From Dactylonectria macrodidyma (Eukaryota; Ascomycota; Sordariomycetes; Hypocreales; Nectriaceae): DNA of 64,000 nucleotides. The DNA lies in assembly GCA_020744425.1 (NCBI GenBank), contig JAGMUV010000007.1:1178001-1242000 (forward strand). Reading direction: 5' to 3'. Positions 34,894 through 46,748 of the stretch are shown here, piece after piece. Under the pieces are notes generated by a model that saw nothing but the letters and a program-made list of their open reading frames with translations, made no database searches and was not told where the DNA came from. Numbering within the stretch: position 1 is the stretch's first letter; each line of letters starts with the position of its first letter. The translations under genes and the position numbers were made by a program.

Positions 34894-37800
34894 GGTGTCG
34901 GTGTCGACGGGCAACGGCCCGGAATAAGTGATGCTGGCACAGCGAGATCGAAGCAGTGAGGAGCGAGGGTTGGGGACCGGTGGGTGGCGGGGAATGGGAG
35001 GAGGAAGTGTATGTCGTGCAGGTATAAAGATGGTCCAGATATCTCAACGGAACGACCGGTTCGGTGGGGGTAGATACACGGCTGAAGACGGTGGGGGAAG
35101 GGGGGAGGAATAGGCCAGCTATATGAGCATCACGAAGAGAACGAGGGTATTTACGACGCCGCTGGCGGCTGGTCGTGCGGGCTAGGCCAGGCCTTGGAAA
35201 ATGGGGGTAGGATGTAAGAAGAAAGTGAGAAAAGCGTGAGAAACAAAGAGGCGCCAGGATGGGGAAGGATTTCTAGGATGTCTGGAACAGTTCTGGGATC
35301 TACAGCAGGTACTGTACTGTACATAGCCTTCTGGAGGTCCCATAGAATGGCCAGGATTGGCCACGATGACCCAAGATGGGCCAGGATTGTGGATGTTTGA
35401 ACTTGACGGGAAGAGAATGGATTGGTGGGTGGGATGGCGGGATGGTGGGCCACGATGGAGTCTCCGGTCGAGGCTTCCCTTTTCCAGGGCAGGCTCGAAG
35501 GCCAGCAGGGGAAGGATTGAGAAACTTGCAGAGGGGAAGGTGCAGGCAGCGACGAATCAAAAAGTCTCCATCGTCTTCAGTTGACCTGGTTTGACCTGGC
35601 TCGGCCAGAGGGTGACCTCGCTGAAGAGGGGACATCGCGGCGGGGGAGACGGAGCCAAGGCCAGAGGCAGGTACGAATACGTTGTAGCGTGCGGCAGGTG
35701 CTTTAGACGGCAAGTGTCAGCAAAGCACCCTCTTCTAGATCCCTGCGCTTCAGGGTCTTTGAGGTACCACGAGGTACAGTACATGCAACGCAATTGGGCA
35801 CCTGAATCGCATCCAGGGCCTTACCTAACTAGGGGACGGGGACTAGCCGGCAAATACCCTGGGCCTGGCTTGGGCTTGCATTCATGGCCGTGGATTTCTT
35901 CGCCGCCTCTCTGGACAAAGTATTCTTGGGTTTGGGCTCTGGCGGCGGAGGGCTTAAACCGCAGTTAAGGCTGATGAGCATACTCACGCAGTCACACATG
36001 CGTCAGAAACACCACACAAGCCGAAATCTCGAAACTTTAAACCGAGCACAATGAGAGACAGGGCAACCGACACGAGGGAATACGCCAGCACCTGCGCCTC
36101 CGCCGCCCTGGGTACAGCCATGCCCACCTGCACCCGCTTCGCTCCAGATCGACCTCGATGCGATACTAGGGGAGGGGAGGGGTGAGTGACCGGGACCCCC
36201 GTGGTCGGCCGGGTTGGCGCGCGGGTTTTTTTGGCGTCACGGGCATGGCACGGGGACTGGATACACCGGACTCTGCGCACAAGACCCTAGCTTTACTTGA
36301 GAATTTATGGATCATGAATAGGTCTTGGAGCATTCGAACGAGCCGGTAACTCGAAGATAGCAGAATGATACATTGGCAGTACATGACGCACGAACTCTGC
36401 CAAGTTTCCATGCCCTTTATGCCTCTGGGTGAGATGCATGTCTTCCAGGTCAATCAAGTCTAACGGAATATACCGTCTGCCTCAGAGCTCCTGCCGCCGC
36501 CTCCCTCACCATCTACTACGGTACAACAGGCAGTAGCATAAGCTGGCCCGCCCACCGCAACCTGGAAACGTCCCCCACCTCAGATCCGAGGCCCCAAGTT
36601 GTCACGCAACAAAGCCAACCTGACCCTGGCCCCAAATCTAGGGTCAGCCAAAGTCCCAGAGACCAACCTCATGTCTCATTTGAACCGCCGCACGTTCCGT
36701 ACTGGATACATGGCTTTCCGGGCCCATGTTCCACGTTCACTCACTCCGCCTCCTGCCTCGCGACATGCTGTCTTGGCCACACTGTGATGGTGCGAGGCGG
36801 GCTGACTGGCCTGTGTTCCGCCGTCGCGGTGAGAGGGGCTGTGGTGTGAAGCTCACCGATTCAATGCGGAACGAATCAGCGGTTTAATGGCCGGTATACG
36901 AATACACGCCGCCCTTTCCTCGCGCGAGTCCCTTACGCACACTGCCGCCGATACCTTCACTGCCACTCATGTCTCATCCAATGCGATAGTCCACGGTCTA
37001 GTATGCTAGGCACCGCACACCATCTATCGCCAAACACGCATATGTGAAAGGACACCCTCCAGTGAAGCGGTATTACCTTGGATACGACAGTAGTTTCTCA
37101 TTTCTAATCTATCGCAGTAAACAATTGGTGGTCTATCGTCCCAACAAACAAGCAAGCAACGGCCCATTCCCATTAGACGATACGCTATAGTCCAACAAAG
37201 AAGTGGAGGGTCGGCGGCTGAATGCATCTGCTTCCCAATACGAATACAGCACTCAGGCTCCATGACCTACCAGATCGAGCCATATGTAGGCGACAGTCAG
37301 CCTGGGTTCCGGGCCAGGGTCCAGTCCCCAGGTTTATGCCTTTGGCTGGGGTCGAATTGACCAGGCTCCTCATCATCTCCATTTCTCAAAAAGAAGTCCG
37401 GAAGTCGTCTGCAACTAATAGCGGGGCAGTGACTAGAAAAAGGCGACTCCCGTGACCGACAGACTGACTGTCCGGCCTGCGGTATCGGTCAGTCATTCGA
37501 CTCACGAGGCCGGCCCACGAGTCGGAACCACTAGTCACGGAGCAGTTTGCTATTGACGGGGACGTGACGTTGAGGGGAAAAGGCGTGCTCTTAACAACAA
37601 GCCTAAATAAATGGTGGGGTGGGATGGAGGGGAAATGCCACCAAGAGCCATCGGTACGCACAAGCGAGACAACTGCCCGAGAGGTAACCAGGAACAGCTG
37701 GTCCAGAGGAGCACTTGCAGGACTTGGTCCCGTCCACCTGTTACATGTACCGGCGGTACTTGAAGTGTCTCCGAGTAATGCACCTCATGTGTCCATTGCC

Positions 37801-38960
37801 CGTCGCCCCCTAGACTGGAACTGGCCGAATTGAATAGCGTCGTGGTGGCCACATCCAACTCATCAACACATCGAGTCATAAAAAAAAACCCTCCAACGGC
37901 CGGGACAATAGCCGACAGTTGGGCCTAGGCCTCTTGGCATCCTAGAGTCCATTCGCTTAGGAAGAGTCGAGTCTGGCGCTGTCTTCCTCGGAGAGGGCTA
38001 AGTCGTGGAAATCGCCTGCTGCGGCCGCAACTGACATGGGCACAAGATAGCTTTGGCACTGCATGAACACAGACTGGAATTGGATACTGATAGTAACCCC
38101 AAACGACAGAGCAAATATCAGCACAACTACTTTTTGGACGAAAGATGCAACCAGATAGGGATATGTCAGAACACAGAAGCACCTACCTCCCCACCAGATG
38201 CGGTGATATCCACCACATCCCGATCCATTGACTTGCTTATCCGGACTCTAGTTATGGTTACTCGACGGGAGGATCACGGTGCATGGCAGTAGCAAGGTCT
38301 AGGGTCCATATCTGGTGCTGCTGCTATGTTTATCTGGGGATGGCATAGGGCACTGAGACGGGCTTCAAACCAGTGGCTCAGGACCAACCAACGAACCATT
38401 GTTACCAACACAATCACATGGACATCTCCGCATCCGTCCCCGCACGGCCGACCCACCACTCGGCATTCCTCCCCGGCGCTCTCCCCGGCCTTCGCAAGCC
38501 GCGTGCGCAATCCCGTTGATCTAGACCTTGGGCAAGGGCCTTTTCGGAGCCGGCCCTCATTCCTCGCAGGCAGTCCACCAATAGACACATTGGTATTCGA
38601 CGCGTGGGGTGGTGATGGAGGCTAGCCTTGGTTTCAAACGCCTATTCTCCCAGTTCGTGGCATCTCGCAGCGAGCTTGAATGTCGTGAACAGATGTGCAT
38701 TGACCCGTACACAACAACAATGTGACCTCCTCCTCGGCCATCATCACCTCTAACAATCGACAAGCGTCATCTGCCCCAAACTACCCTCTTCTGCAAGTCC
38801 ACTTCCTACACACCTTCATCCTCAGACAAATCAAGTCATCTACACCATCAAGCGTGATAACCGTAATTCACACCAAAAATGGTCTCTTCCATTGCTGGCG
38901 CTGTCTTGCGCCACGGGTATCATGTATGTTGCGTCAATGCCTAATTTGGCCATGCTCATC
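34894..38960. other. 4-kb gene-poor spacer
   Basis: The spacer lies between the 5' end of VPS62-like (-) and the 3' end of the TFIIIC gene (-). It has repeated GGATTG/GGCCA-rich stretches near 35340-35400, and GAGGTACCACGAGGTACAGTAC at about 35760. I found no open frame with domain content, no tRNA pattern and no transposon ends. Confidence 0.5.
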
Positions 38961-40235
38961 CTAATCCATCATCGAAATGTCCTCGACGTCGTCAGAGTCG
39001 CTGCCATCATCCATATCCTCATCGCCATCTTCATCGTCGTCATCATCATCTTCTTCCTCCTCTCTGTCGTAGAGTTCGTCCCATCTACCTGGAGTCGGTG
39101 TTGAGAGGATTCCAGTCCCGGTGGCTGTGCTGCTCATTTCCGTCGCTGGCGTATTCACTGTCGTTCCTACACGGCCACGTCCTCGGCCTCGAGGTCGACC
39201 AATGCGTCCTCCTCTTCTCCGACGCTCTCGTACTGGTATCACCTCTTCTCCATCCTCGTTGAATATCCTCCTCCTCCGGCGAGGCTTGTAGTCGGGGTCC
39301 CGGTTGTCCTTGAAGTCTTTGCCCTCTCCGTCCTTTGCGTACACCGTCACCTGATCCGTCTCTCCCTTCTTCTTTTTGAGCGCGATGAGGTTTTCCAGGA
39401 ACCGCGTCTGCTGCGCCCGCTCGCCCGTTCGATCCTTGCCCACGGGGATTCGAATGTTCCACTCCTCTCGTATCGCCGCGAGGGGGTCCTCGGCGCGGAT
39501 CTTGGGTTTTAATATCCTCTCCGTCGTCAAGATGCGCGATGCGCTGGCTGCGAGAAAGTCAACGTTCTTGTCTAGGTGGCGCAACGCTGGCAAGGGGTTC
39601 TGGTTGTCCCGATTCGCGAAAATAGCTTCGGTTCCTATGACTTCCGCCCACTGGCCCTCGAACACGCGTCCCTTGTACGAGATGATGGGGTTCCTTGAGT
39701 GTAGCTCTAGAATCTGAATGTCTTCTGTCCGCTCGTCGTCGTGCTGCGTCTTGTCATTGTCGTGTCCCCCGTCTAGCTCGCCCCGGTCCACACCTTTTCC
39801 CTTGTCAAGGAGCTCGGGATCAATTTCGGGCTCATCGTCATCGGCCTCGGGCTCCGGGAGGGGCTCATCATCGTTATCGTTGTCGCCCTCAATCCCAAAG
39901 CCACCAGTCGCCTTGACGGGGTTCTGGTCCAGCCAGTTCTTGTAGTATCCGCCTCTGCTATGGTGAACGACTCTTGATTGGCGGTCTTTGAACTCGGGGT
40001 AGGACAGATCAAGTGTGAGGTAGTAGGTCTATCGATTCATGGGGGTTAGTTACTCTTTTGGAGGGTAGCGGATGAAGGGCGAGACGAGACATGACGATGG
40101 GGTGCAAACCTCGGTTTCGGTAGTCGAGTACTCGTACTCCCACTCGTCCTGGTCATCCTTTTCCAGCTGCTCTTCCATGCTCAACACTGCGGCCTGCTCT
40201 GCCAACCTCAGTTCATCCATCAGGGAGGTCACCAT
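38961..40235 (-). CDS. tfc7: TFIIIC tau55-related subunit (TFIIIC_sub6 barrel)
   Basis: Exon 1 is 40235-40110 and exon 2 is 40028-38961. The 81-nt intron (donor GTTTGC, branch CTAAC, acceptor ATCGATAG) gives 397 residues. TFIIIC recognises A and B boxes of RNA polymerase III genes in the nucleus. The barrel domain starts at the splice joint (EWEYEYSTTETETYYLTLDL) and continues, after a very acidic insert, with NPIISYKGRVFEGQWAEVIG-TEAIF. This is the hallmark of the TFIIIC_sub6 family. The C-terminal half is basic, with an RGR-rich stretch (RRRRGGRIGRPRGRGRGRVG), and ends in an acidic run of Asp and Glu. The insert and tail are likely disordered. HIS7 is divergent 603 bp away. The donor GTTTGC is unusual, but protein continuity supports it. 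Confidence 0.85.
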
Positions 40236-40838
40236 GGCTTCCTCGTTTGCGCTGGGTGAGGCGTGAGAGTTGAGATGAAGACCAGGTTCCAGCGGCCGTT
40301 ATCGTCGACCATGCACTGTCTATTTCAGAGCCCCGCCCCTCGAAAGGGGTTGTCAATGGTTGTTGGAGCAGAGCAAAGTTTGAAAGAAAGACAAGGTCCT
40401 CACGCTTTCAGATCGAAAAGTGAGAGTCGCAAAGCCGTTACCCAATCCGGGGGTCCATCTCAAGGACCTGTTCTAGGTCGGTCAATGGCGGCACTTCAGG
40501 GATCAAGCGGGGCAAAAGGCAGGAAGCTGCCCCGCTATCGCTGGGTGAATTTCGAGCCGCAGCCAAATCTGGACGCAATGCAATTGGACTCATTCTCATG
40601 ACCCGCCGCCTGTCGCAAAATCCCACTTCAACGTTGACTCACGTCGCGCATCTGCCAGTGCCTGCATAAATAGCCTCAACTGCGCTATCGAGTAGTTGAG
40701 ACTGAATTCAATCTTGTAGCGCTTCATTTCAACGTTTCAACCTCGCCAATCTCTCCTTGAATCCGAGTCTGACTCCAACGAAAACCCCCACACCTTTTCT
40801 CGATATATACCCCTCCATCGATCGCTCCGCGGGCCACG
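40236..40838. promoter_or_regulatory. TFIIIC/HIS7 divergent promoter
   Basis: These 603 bp separate two divergent start codons. A perfect TGACTCA lies at 40635-40641, about 200 bp before HIS7, and a TATA-like CGATATATAC lies at 40801-40810, only about 30 bp before the HIS7 ATG. Confidence 0.65.
40635..40641 (+). promoter_or_regulatory. Cross-pathway-control (CPC1/Gcn4-type) site
   Basis: A perfect palindromic TGACTCA lies 198 bp upstream of the HIS7 ATG. Gcn4 and its filamentous-fungal counterpart CPC1/CpcA bind this sequence to induce amino-acid biosynthetic genes on starvation. The context, a histidine gene, fits well. Confidence 0.75.
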
Positions 40839-42546
40839 ATGCCCACCGTTCACCTGTTGGACTATGTCGCCGGCAACATCAGGAGCCTGGTTAACGCCAT
40901 TGAGAGCCAGGGCTACGACGTCCAATGGGTTCGGTCACCGGAAGACGTCCCCAATGCTGAGGTCCGCAGCCTCTTCCAAGCTTCCAAATCCCGACTTCTG
41001 CCGCCGTGACTGACATCCTTCTCTGTTGCAGAAACTCATCCTCCCTGGCGTCGGCCACTTTGGCCACTGCCTCTCCCAGCTCTCCCAGGCAGGCTACCTC
41101 GAGCCCGTCCGGAAACATATCAATGCCGGCAAGCCCTTCATGGCCATCTGCGTCGGCCTGCAGGCTCTCTTCGAGGGCTCCGTCGAAGACCCGGACGTGC
41201 CCGGTTTCGGCGTCATCAAGGGATCCCTCGACCGCTTCGACGACTCGAACAAGGCAGTCCCGCACATCGGCTGGAACAGCGCCAACACTGCCGGCGCCTC
41301 CATGTACGACCTTCGACCAGACTCCAAGTACTACTACGTCCACTCATACAAGCTGCCCTACACAAAGGGCACGCTAGAGGCCCAAGGATGGACCGTGGCG
41401 ACCGGCACCTACGGCACCGAGACCTTTGTCGGCGCCGTCGCCAAGGGTAACATTTACGCAACCCAGTTCCATCCCGAAAAGTCCGGCGTTGCTGGTCTAC
41501 GAACCATCCGTGCCTTCTTGACCGGCGAGGGTGCCAAGGCCCTCACTGCGGCTCCTGGGACGGGCGCCGTCGAGTTCAAGGATAGCCTCACCCGCCGTGT
41601 CATAGCCTGCCTCGACGTCCGAACCAACGACCAGGGCGACCTCGTCGTCACCAAGGGCGACCAGTACGACGTGCGTGAGAAGGGAGACGACCGCAACGTT
41701 CGCAACCTCGGCAAGCCGGTCGAGATGGCCAAGAAGTACTATCACGAGGGTGCTGACGAGGTTACCTTTCTCAACATCACCTCATTCCGCGACTGCCCTG
41801 TCGCCGATCTTCCCATGCTCGAGATCCTCCGTCAAACGTCACGCACCGTCTTTGTGCCTCTGACCATTGGCGGCGGCATCCGCGACACCGTCGACACCGA
41901 CGGCACCAAGGTGTCGGCCCTCGAGATCGCCACCATGTACTTCAAATCCGGCGCCGACAAGGTCTCCATTGGCTCCGACGCCGTCCTAGCCGCCGAGGAG
42001 TACTACTCCCTCGGCCGCAAGCTCTTTGGCAACACGGCCATCGAGCAAATCTCGCGCGCATACGGCAACCAGGCCGTTGTCGTTAGCGTCGACCCCAAGC
42101 GCGTCTACGTTCCCAAGCCCGATGCCACCCGCCACAACATCCTGCGCACCAGCTTCCCGGGCCCCAAGGGCGAGGAGTACTGCTGGTACGCCTGCACCAT
42201 CAAGGGCGGCCGCGAGACCCGTGACATGGACGTTGTCGAGCTTGTCCAGGCCGTCGAGGCCATGGGTGCCGGTGAAATTCTCCTTAACTGCATCGACAAG
42301 GACGGCACCAACAGCGGCTTCGACCTCGAGCTCATCAACCAGGTCAAGAGCTCCATCAAGATTCCCGTCATCGCCTCCAGCGGCGCCGGCAACCCGGGTC
42401 ACTTCCAAGAGGTCTTTGAGAAGACGCCCACAGACGCCGCGCTCGGTGCTGGCATGTTCCACCGTGGCGAGTACACTGTCAAGCAGGTCAAGGAGTACTT
42501 GGAAGAGGAGGGGCTTGATGTGCGGAAATTCGAAGCCGATCTGTAG
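40839..42546 (+). CDS. his7: Imidazole glycerol phosphate synthase HisHF (bifunctional)
   Basis: Exons 40839-40961 and 41032-42546 encode 545 residues, close to the yeast His7 length. The enzyme converts PRFAR and glutamine to imidazole glycerol phosphate and AICAR, in the fifth step of histidine synthesis. The N-terminal class I glutamine amidotransferase has nucleophile Cys81 ([12 protein letters not shown]) and partners His188 and Glu190 ([10 protein letters not shown]). The C-terminal cyclase barrel carries catalytic Asp237 ([10 protein letters not shown]) and Asp395 (VVVSVDPKR), plus phosphate-binding loops ([21 protein letters not shown]). The 70-nt intron has an atypical donor, GTCCGC, and acceptor CTGTTGCAG. 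Retaining it would hit a TGA, and the splice restores the [11 protein letters not shown] block, so it is real. A TGACTCA element upstream suggests general amino-acid control. Confidence 0.96.
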
Positions 42547-42929
42547 TTAGAGGCGTACGACATAGACACAAATAATGAATCAAAGGTTATAGACAAATCA
42601 TGTTTAGTGTTCGTGTTCGTGTTGATGGTGATTATCCTAACCAAGACTTGTTCCTATCATGCTGCGACCCTGAAAGAAACAAGGAAAACTAAAGAGCTGC
42701 CCATGCGCACCAATGTTTCGAATATCATAATGAAGAGATGCATCTTCAGCCTTTGCAGCTCAACGCCCAAATGCAACCAGGAGTCGCCAAGGAAGAGAAG
42801 AAAAACAATTGAGCCAACGGGGGGGAGGATGCAAATCAAATGAGAAAGCAGGTGGGTGCCAAAGGAGCCCATGAAACCAGAGACCAAAGGAAACGCGATT
42901 CTCCCAGTAACTCCAATAGGTCATGCAAA
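42547..42929. other. Convergent 3' spacer HIS7/antizyme
   Basis: This is 383 bp between two stop codons facing each other. It probably contains both 3' UTRs, and no gene is seen. Confidence 0.6.
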
Positions 42930-43928
42930 CTAAATCTCCATACCCATAAACATCCATCGCTTGCTCGTGACATCGAGGTCGTGAGCCCAGTGATCCAATG
43001 TGACCATATCGAAGCCGACCCATTGAAGGCTTTTTGACAGAGACTGCGTCTCATCCGCAGGGATACGTCTGTCTATGCAAGTGACAACGTGGGAACAGTC
43101 CAGGGGACCATCGGCAAGTTCGATGAGGGCCATGAGACTAAAAGGCACATACATGTTAGAACATGAGACCATGAACAAAGGAACAATAAGGCAATCACAT
43201 ACGCGCTTTTCAGGTCTCGGCCCAATACGCCTTGAAAGTCGAAAAAGACGAAAAGTGATTTCTCCTCTCCATCGTTGGCGACAAAGGCGCGGAAGCTCGC
43301 CCCGCCGGCATAGTCCCACACTTCCATCCAGGCTTCAATTTCGAAGCCAGGTAGCTTGTTATCGCTGAATTGTTGCTGGAAGTGATCGGGAAGCCGGTCA
43401 TCGGGCGGTGGCGTTTGCAAATAAGCACCAGACAGGCCGGAGCCATTCATCGACGGGTTCCTCTCACCGTGGAATGCCGTCTTCATGGACTCGCAGAAGA
43501 ATCTCTCACATTCTTCCCTGATCGAGAGTGCTGCCCCCCCTCGTCGGCCCAGGCGCCGGCCTGGGACCTCGCGCTTCTTGCTCTTGGGCAGAAAGGCGAG
43601 CTCGTTCGACGAGGTTAGTGCGGCGAGGGGGGGGCTTGTTGGTGGGGAGGGTAGGCCTGAGGAAGGGACCTCAGGCATACCACTCGGCCCCTGTTAAGAA
43701 AGCAGGTCAGCGTTGTTGAATGTCGTGGTGGAGGGACCTTGAAGTCGTGACTCAAGGTGGCTCGAGGAAGGGTAACTTACCGGCAACCCCGGTAGTGCAG
43801 TAGTGGAGGCCCTTGAGGCTGACAGTGGAATCGACAATGTAGCAAGAGGCAAGGACGTTGACCTGCTGGAGAGCGACCTCGCCGTAGTTACTACTAAAAT
43901 TATTACTTTGGTTCTTCATTGGCGCCAT
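42930..43928 (-). CDS. oaz1: Ornithine decarboxylase antizyme, +1 frameshifted
   Basis: Exons are 43928-43781, 43690-43203 and 43137-42930. The first frame begins MAPMKNQSNNFSSNYGEVAL and ends 55 codons later at TAT GCC TGA (TGA at 43673-43671). Skipping one base enters the second frame, which continues to a TAG at 42932-42930, for about 280 residues in all. The second frame has the antizyme core: EAWMEVWDYAGGASFRAFVA, SLFVFFD, LGRDLKSALMALIELADGPL, VVTCIDRRIP and a C-terminal SLQWVGFD...FMGMEI. Antizyme binds ornithine decarboxylase monomers, sends them to the proteasome and represses polyamine uptake. High polyamine raises the frameshift, closing a feedback loop. Introns have donors GTAAGT and GTATGT and acceptors TTAACAG and TTTTAG. 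The first frame extends upstream only from a TTG, so the ATG at 43928 is preferred. The family call is firm. Confidence 0.93.
43671..43679 (-). promoter_or_regulatory. Programmed +1 ribosomal frameshift site (UAU GCC UGA)
   Basis: On the transcript the zero frame reads UAU-GCC-UGA-G. Skipping the U at 43673 lets GAG be read next and continues the antizyme frame. In the well-studied animal and fission-yeast antizymes the codon before the UGA is UCC; here it is GCC. Confidence 0.85.
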
Positions 43929-46748
43929 TGTTGACAAGATTCCACGGTTCTCAGCTGAGTGTGTCGCGGGGACGGTATGACGAAGTGATGAGAGCTGGAG
44001 GTGGAGGCGGAAATCGTAGTCGAGACGAGTCGAGACGTTGGGGATTGGATTTGTTGTGGGCTTTGAGTGGTGCAAGAGAGTTGTGATGTTCTTGATCGAA
44101 ACCGTCGTTGTTGGAGATGGTTTGCAAGTAGCAGATGGTGAGTGTCTTTGGTCAGCGAAGTTAGAGGAGGAGGGTGAGTTTTGGGCAGCGGTGAGTCCGG
44201 AGTGGATGTGTCAGGCTTGAAAAGGGCGAGGGAAGGAGGGACGCTCGGGGCAATCGGGGAGTCGGGGGGCGGCGATTGCTAGGGAAGGAGCGGAGGACAG
44301 TAGGAAAAAGTGACTTTTTTTCGGTGAGCCGGGATGCGACTTGATTTGTGGGGCAATTCCCCCACCCCGGAAACTGCACTGTGGTTACCCGCCAACGGCG
44401 ACCATCTGCCTCCAAGCAAGTACAAACGCGGCGCGGCGTACTGTGCAGGAATTGGGCACTTTTGACTGTACTGTCCCATGTGGCTTGGCTAAAGACAGCT
44501 CCTTCGTGGCTGAACTCGTCCATGGAGATGTAGCCAACTTCAAAACGTAAGCAGCAGGGCGGCAGCAATTCTCCTAACAGTGATGAAGATTTCCTTAAAT
44601 AGGAGCTCATTAACGTGATGTCAGCACACGATCAACGTTGTAGGACCAGCTTTCACGTTGTTTTCCCCCCACATTACGAGACTCATGCCTGTGTCACGTA
44701 AGTCAACGACGAGTGTATAACCCGAGGGTGCTTTTCAGAGGGCACTACCTAACTTGAGTTGCTTCTACTTTTCAGGCCGAGGGCTTGTCTGTGGGCACTG
44801 ATGCGGTCTTCTGAGGGACGACCTGGATTCTGAATGGTTTGGAGTTGCTTAGTTGCGTTACATTGCAATTCCAGGGCAATACCAATTCGGTTTTCCTGTC
44901 GAAAAACTTATCAAGTCGATACTTACCTACCTAGATAGGTAGTCTAATAAGACAAGTTTACTTAGCAGCAGGCATTTCACTGCCGCAAATCGAGACAAAG
45001 ACACAAATCACCATCCTCGAATGACGCTACACCGCCACACAGTGTGGTCCAGGACGATGGTTTCGCTCACCATTCCAACCAGCAGACGGCAACGCACATG
45101 CGGCGCCGTAAATACAGTGCGAACTCGACCTGTCGTCAGCCCACCCGTCGCTCTGGGAGTCCGGCCTCCCACTAACGCGAACGACTCCGCAGGCGCGTCC
45201 CCGCTCTACTATACTGGAGTGTCACACATGGCTTCGTCGAGTGGATGGCGGTTGCCGATCCCTCGTGGACAAGCAGACGAGCGACCAATAATGGGTGCTG
45301 CAAAGCTGCCGTTTTAGGCGGGGAATGATGAAAGAACGAGGTCACAATCTCCTGACATGATTGCTCGCCTCTTGGCCTCTCCTGCACATTTCTGCAAATG
45401 CGCATTGGATTGGGCTAAGTGTCGCTTGGCTCCTGATGTCGCCACCGTAGCAGTGTGCCATTGGGATGGGGGTTTGCGTGGACAGTGCTGGTCGTAGGAT
45501 CACACCGTGTCAGTCAGGTGCCCCTCGTATCCCTGATGGCATGTTCTAGAGCCATCCAACCATCCTTTGTCGCGCTCAGCGTTCAGCGGTTGGCAGGCAA
45601 GGACCGTCCATATCCAACAGGGTTCAATCGCTTCATCTTCAGCAGGTCGAGCGTGCGATAGCGTTTGCAGTAGCTGTGCACCGACTCGTCGCCATGGAGG
45701 GCCACAGCATCTTCACTTAGCCTCGGCTGTATCAGGTCCTACAGTGTGCTCACCAAGGCGGGGTTCTAACATCAGTCAGGAGTTGTCATCCAGAGCTCAA
45801 TTGCACAGATTATCATGGCAATTGACTACGTCATCTCTTCATGGTTATAGACACAATAAATCATGATTCTCAGTCATTTCCCTCGACCGAATGCACTCCA
45901 ATCGAGTTTCCTTGGCCAGCAATTCGCCGTACATCATCGACGACGACAGAATCAGGTAATTGAGTGTCAAGGAGTGTACTATGCAGCCATGTAAGTTGAT
46001 TGGTGGAGTGTCACATTCCTGCCACACCTCCTCATCCTTCCATTCCCCAACCCCGCAACCGCCTTTGCTCAGCCCGGAAATGGTCGCTCCATAATTAGCT
46101 GAGACAATGCCATGAGTCGTAACTTAACGTCGAATGCAATCCTGGCTGTCGGTGTGCTGGTTCTGGTTTCCCCAGACACGTGCATGGTTGACGTGATTGG
46201 TCTTTTCTTTTTTTGACTTACATTCACGTGAGCATCCGCGTGTTGTGTCGACGACTACACCCTGCTCCGTTACTGCAACCATCGCCAGTCCCAGTAGCCG
46301 GATGCAGTTTCCTGCGAATGGCCCATTGGCCGTTGCGATTTACCATGATGTGGAGCGTTGGTAGACGAGGAGACATGCAGGGTTACCACAGGAGCTTGAT
46401 CCCGCAAATAGAATCGAGGAGTCGAAGCTGAAACTGCAAATAAATGGTGGTATCGTAGGGGTGGTGGTTTACATGCAAAGCGAGGCTGATGGATAGTTAA
46501 ATGATCGACGACGCAGCCACTCAACAACCACTTATCGTTGATAGCCCGCTGAATGCAAAGGTCAAACATGTCAAGAGTCGTCAGAAATTAGCCAGCCCAG
46601 ATCACGAAGCCAGAAGGAGACATAAATGTTGTTCCACAATATACAGCCGTTAACCAACATTACGATTACCATCATACAATACACCTCCCTTATCACGTAT
46701 ATACTATCCTAAGCGTTTTCCAATGCGTGTTCGTCACCTCACCTCACC
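43929..46748. other. Gene-poor spacer, 2.8 kb
   Basis: This holds the antizyme promoter and 5' UTR (right after 43928) and the 3' flank of the ArfGAP gene. A 16-nt inverted repeat, CTACCTAGATAGGTAG, lies at about 44930-44945. Open frames up to 149 codons overlap on both strands and show no domains. Confidence 0.5.

Noticed and set aside
41986..42462. 158-codon antisense frame over HIS7
   Set aside because: It is a shadow of the HisF domain, Val/Gly/Asp-rich by base composition.
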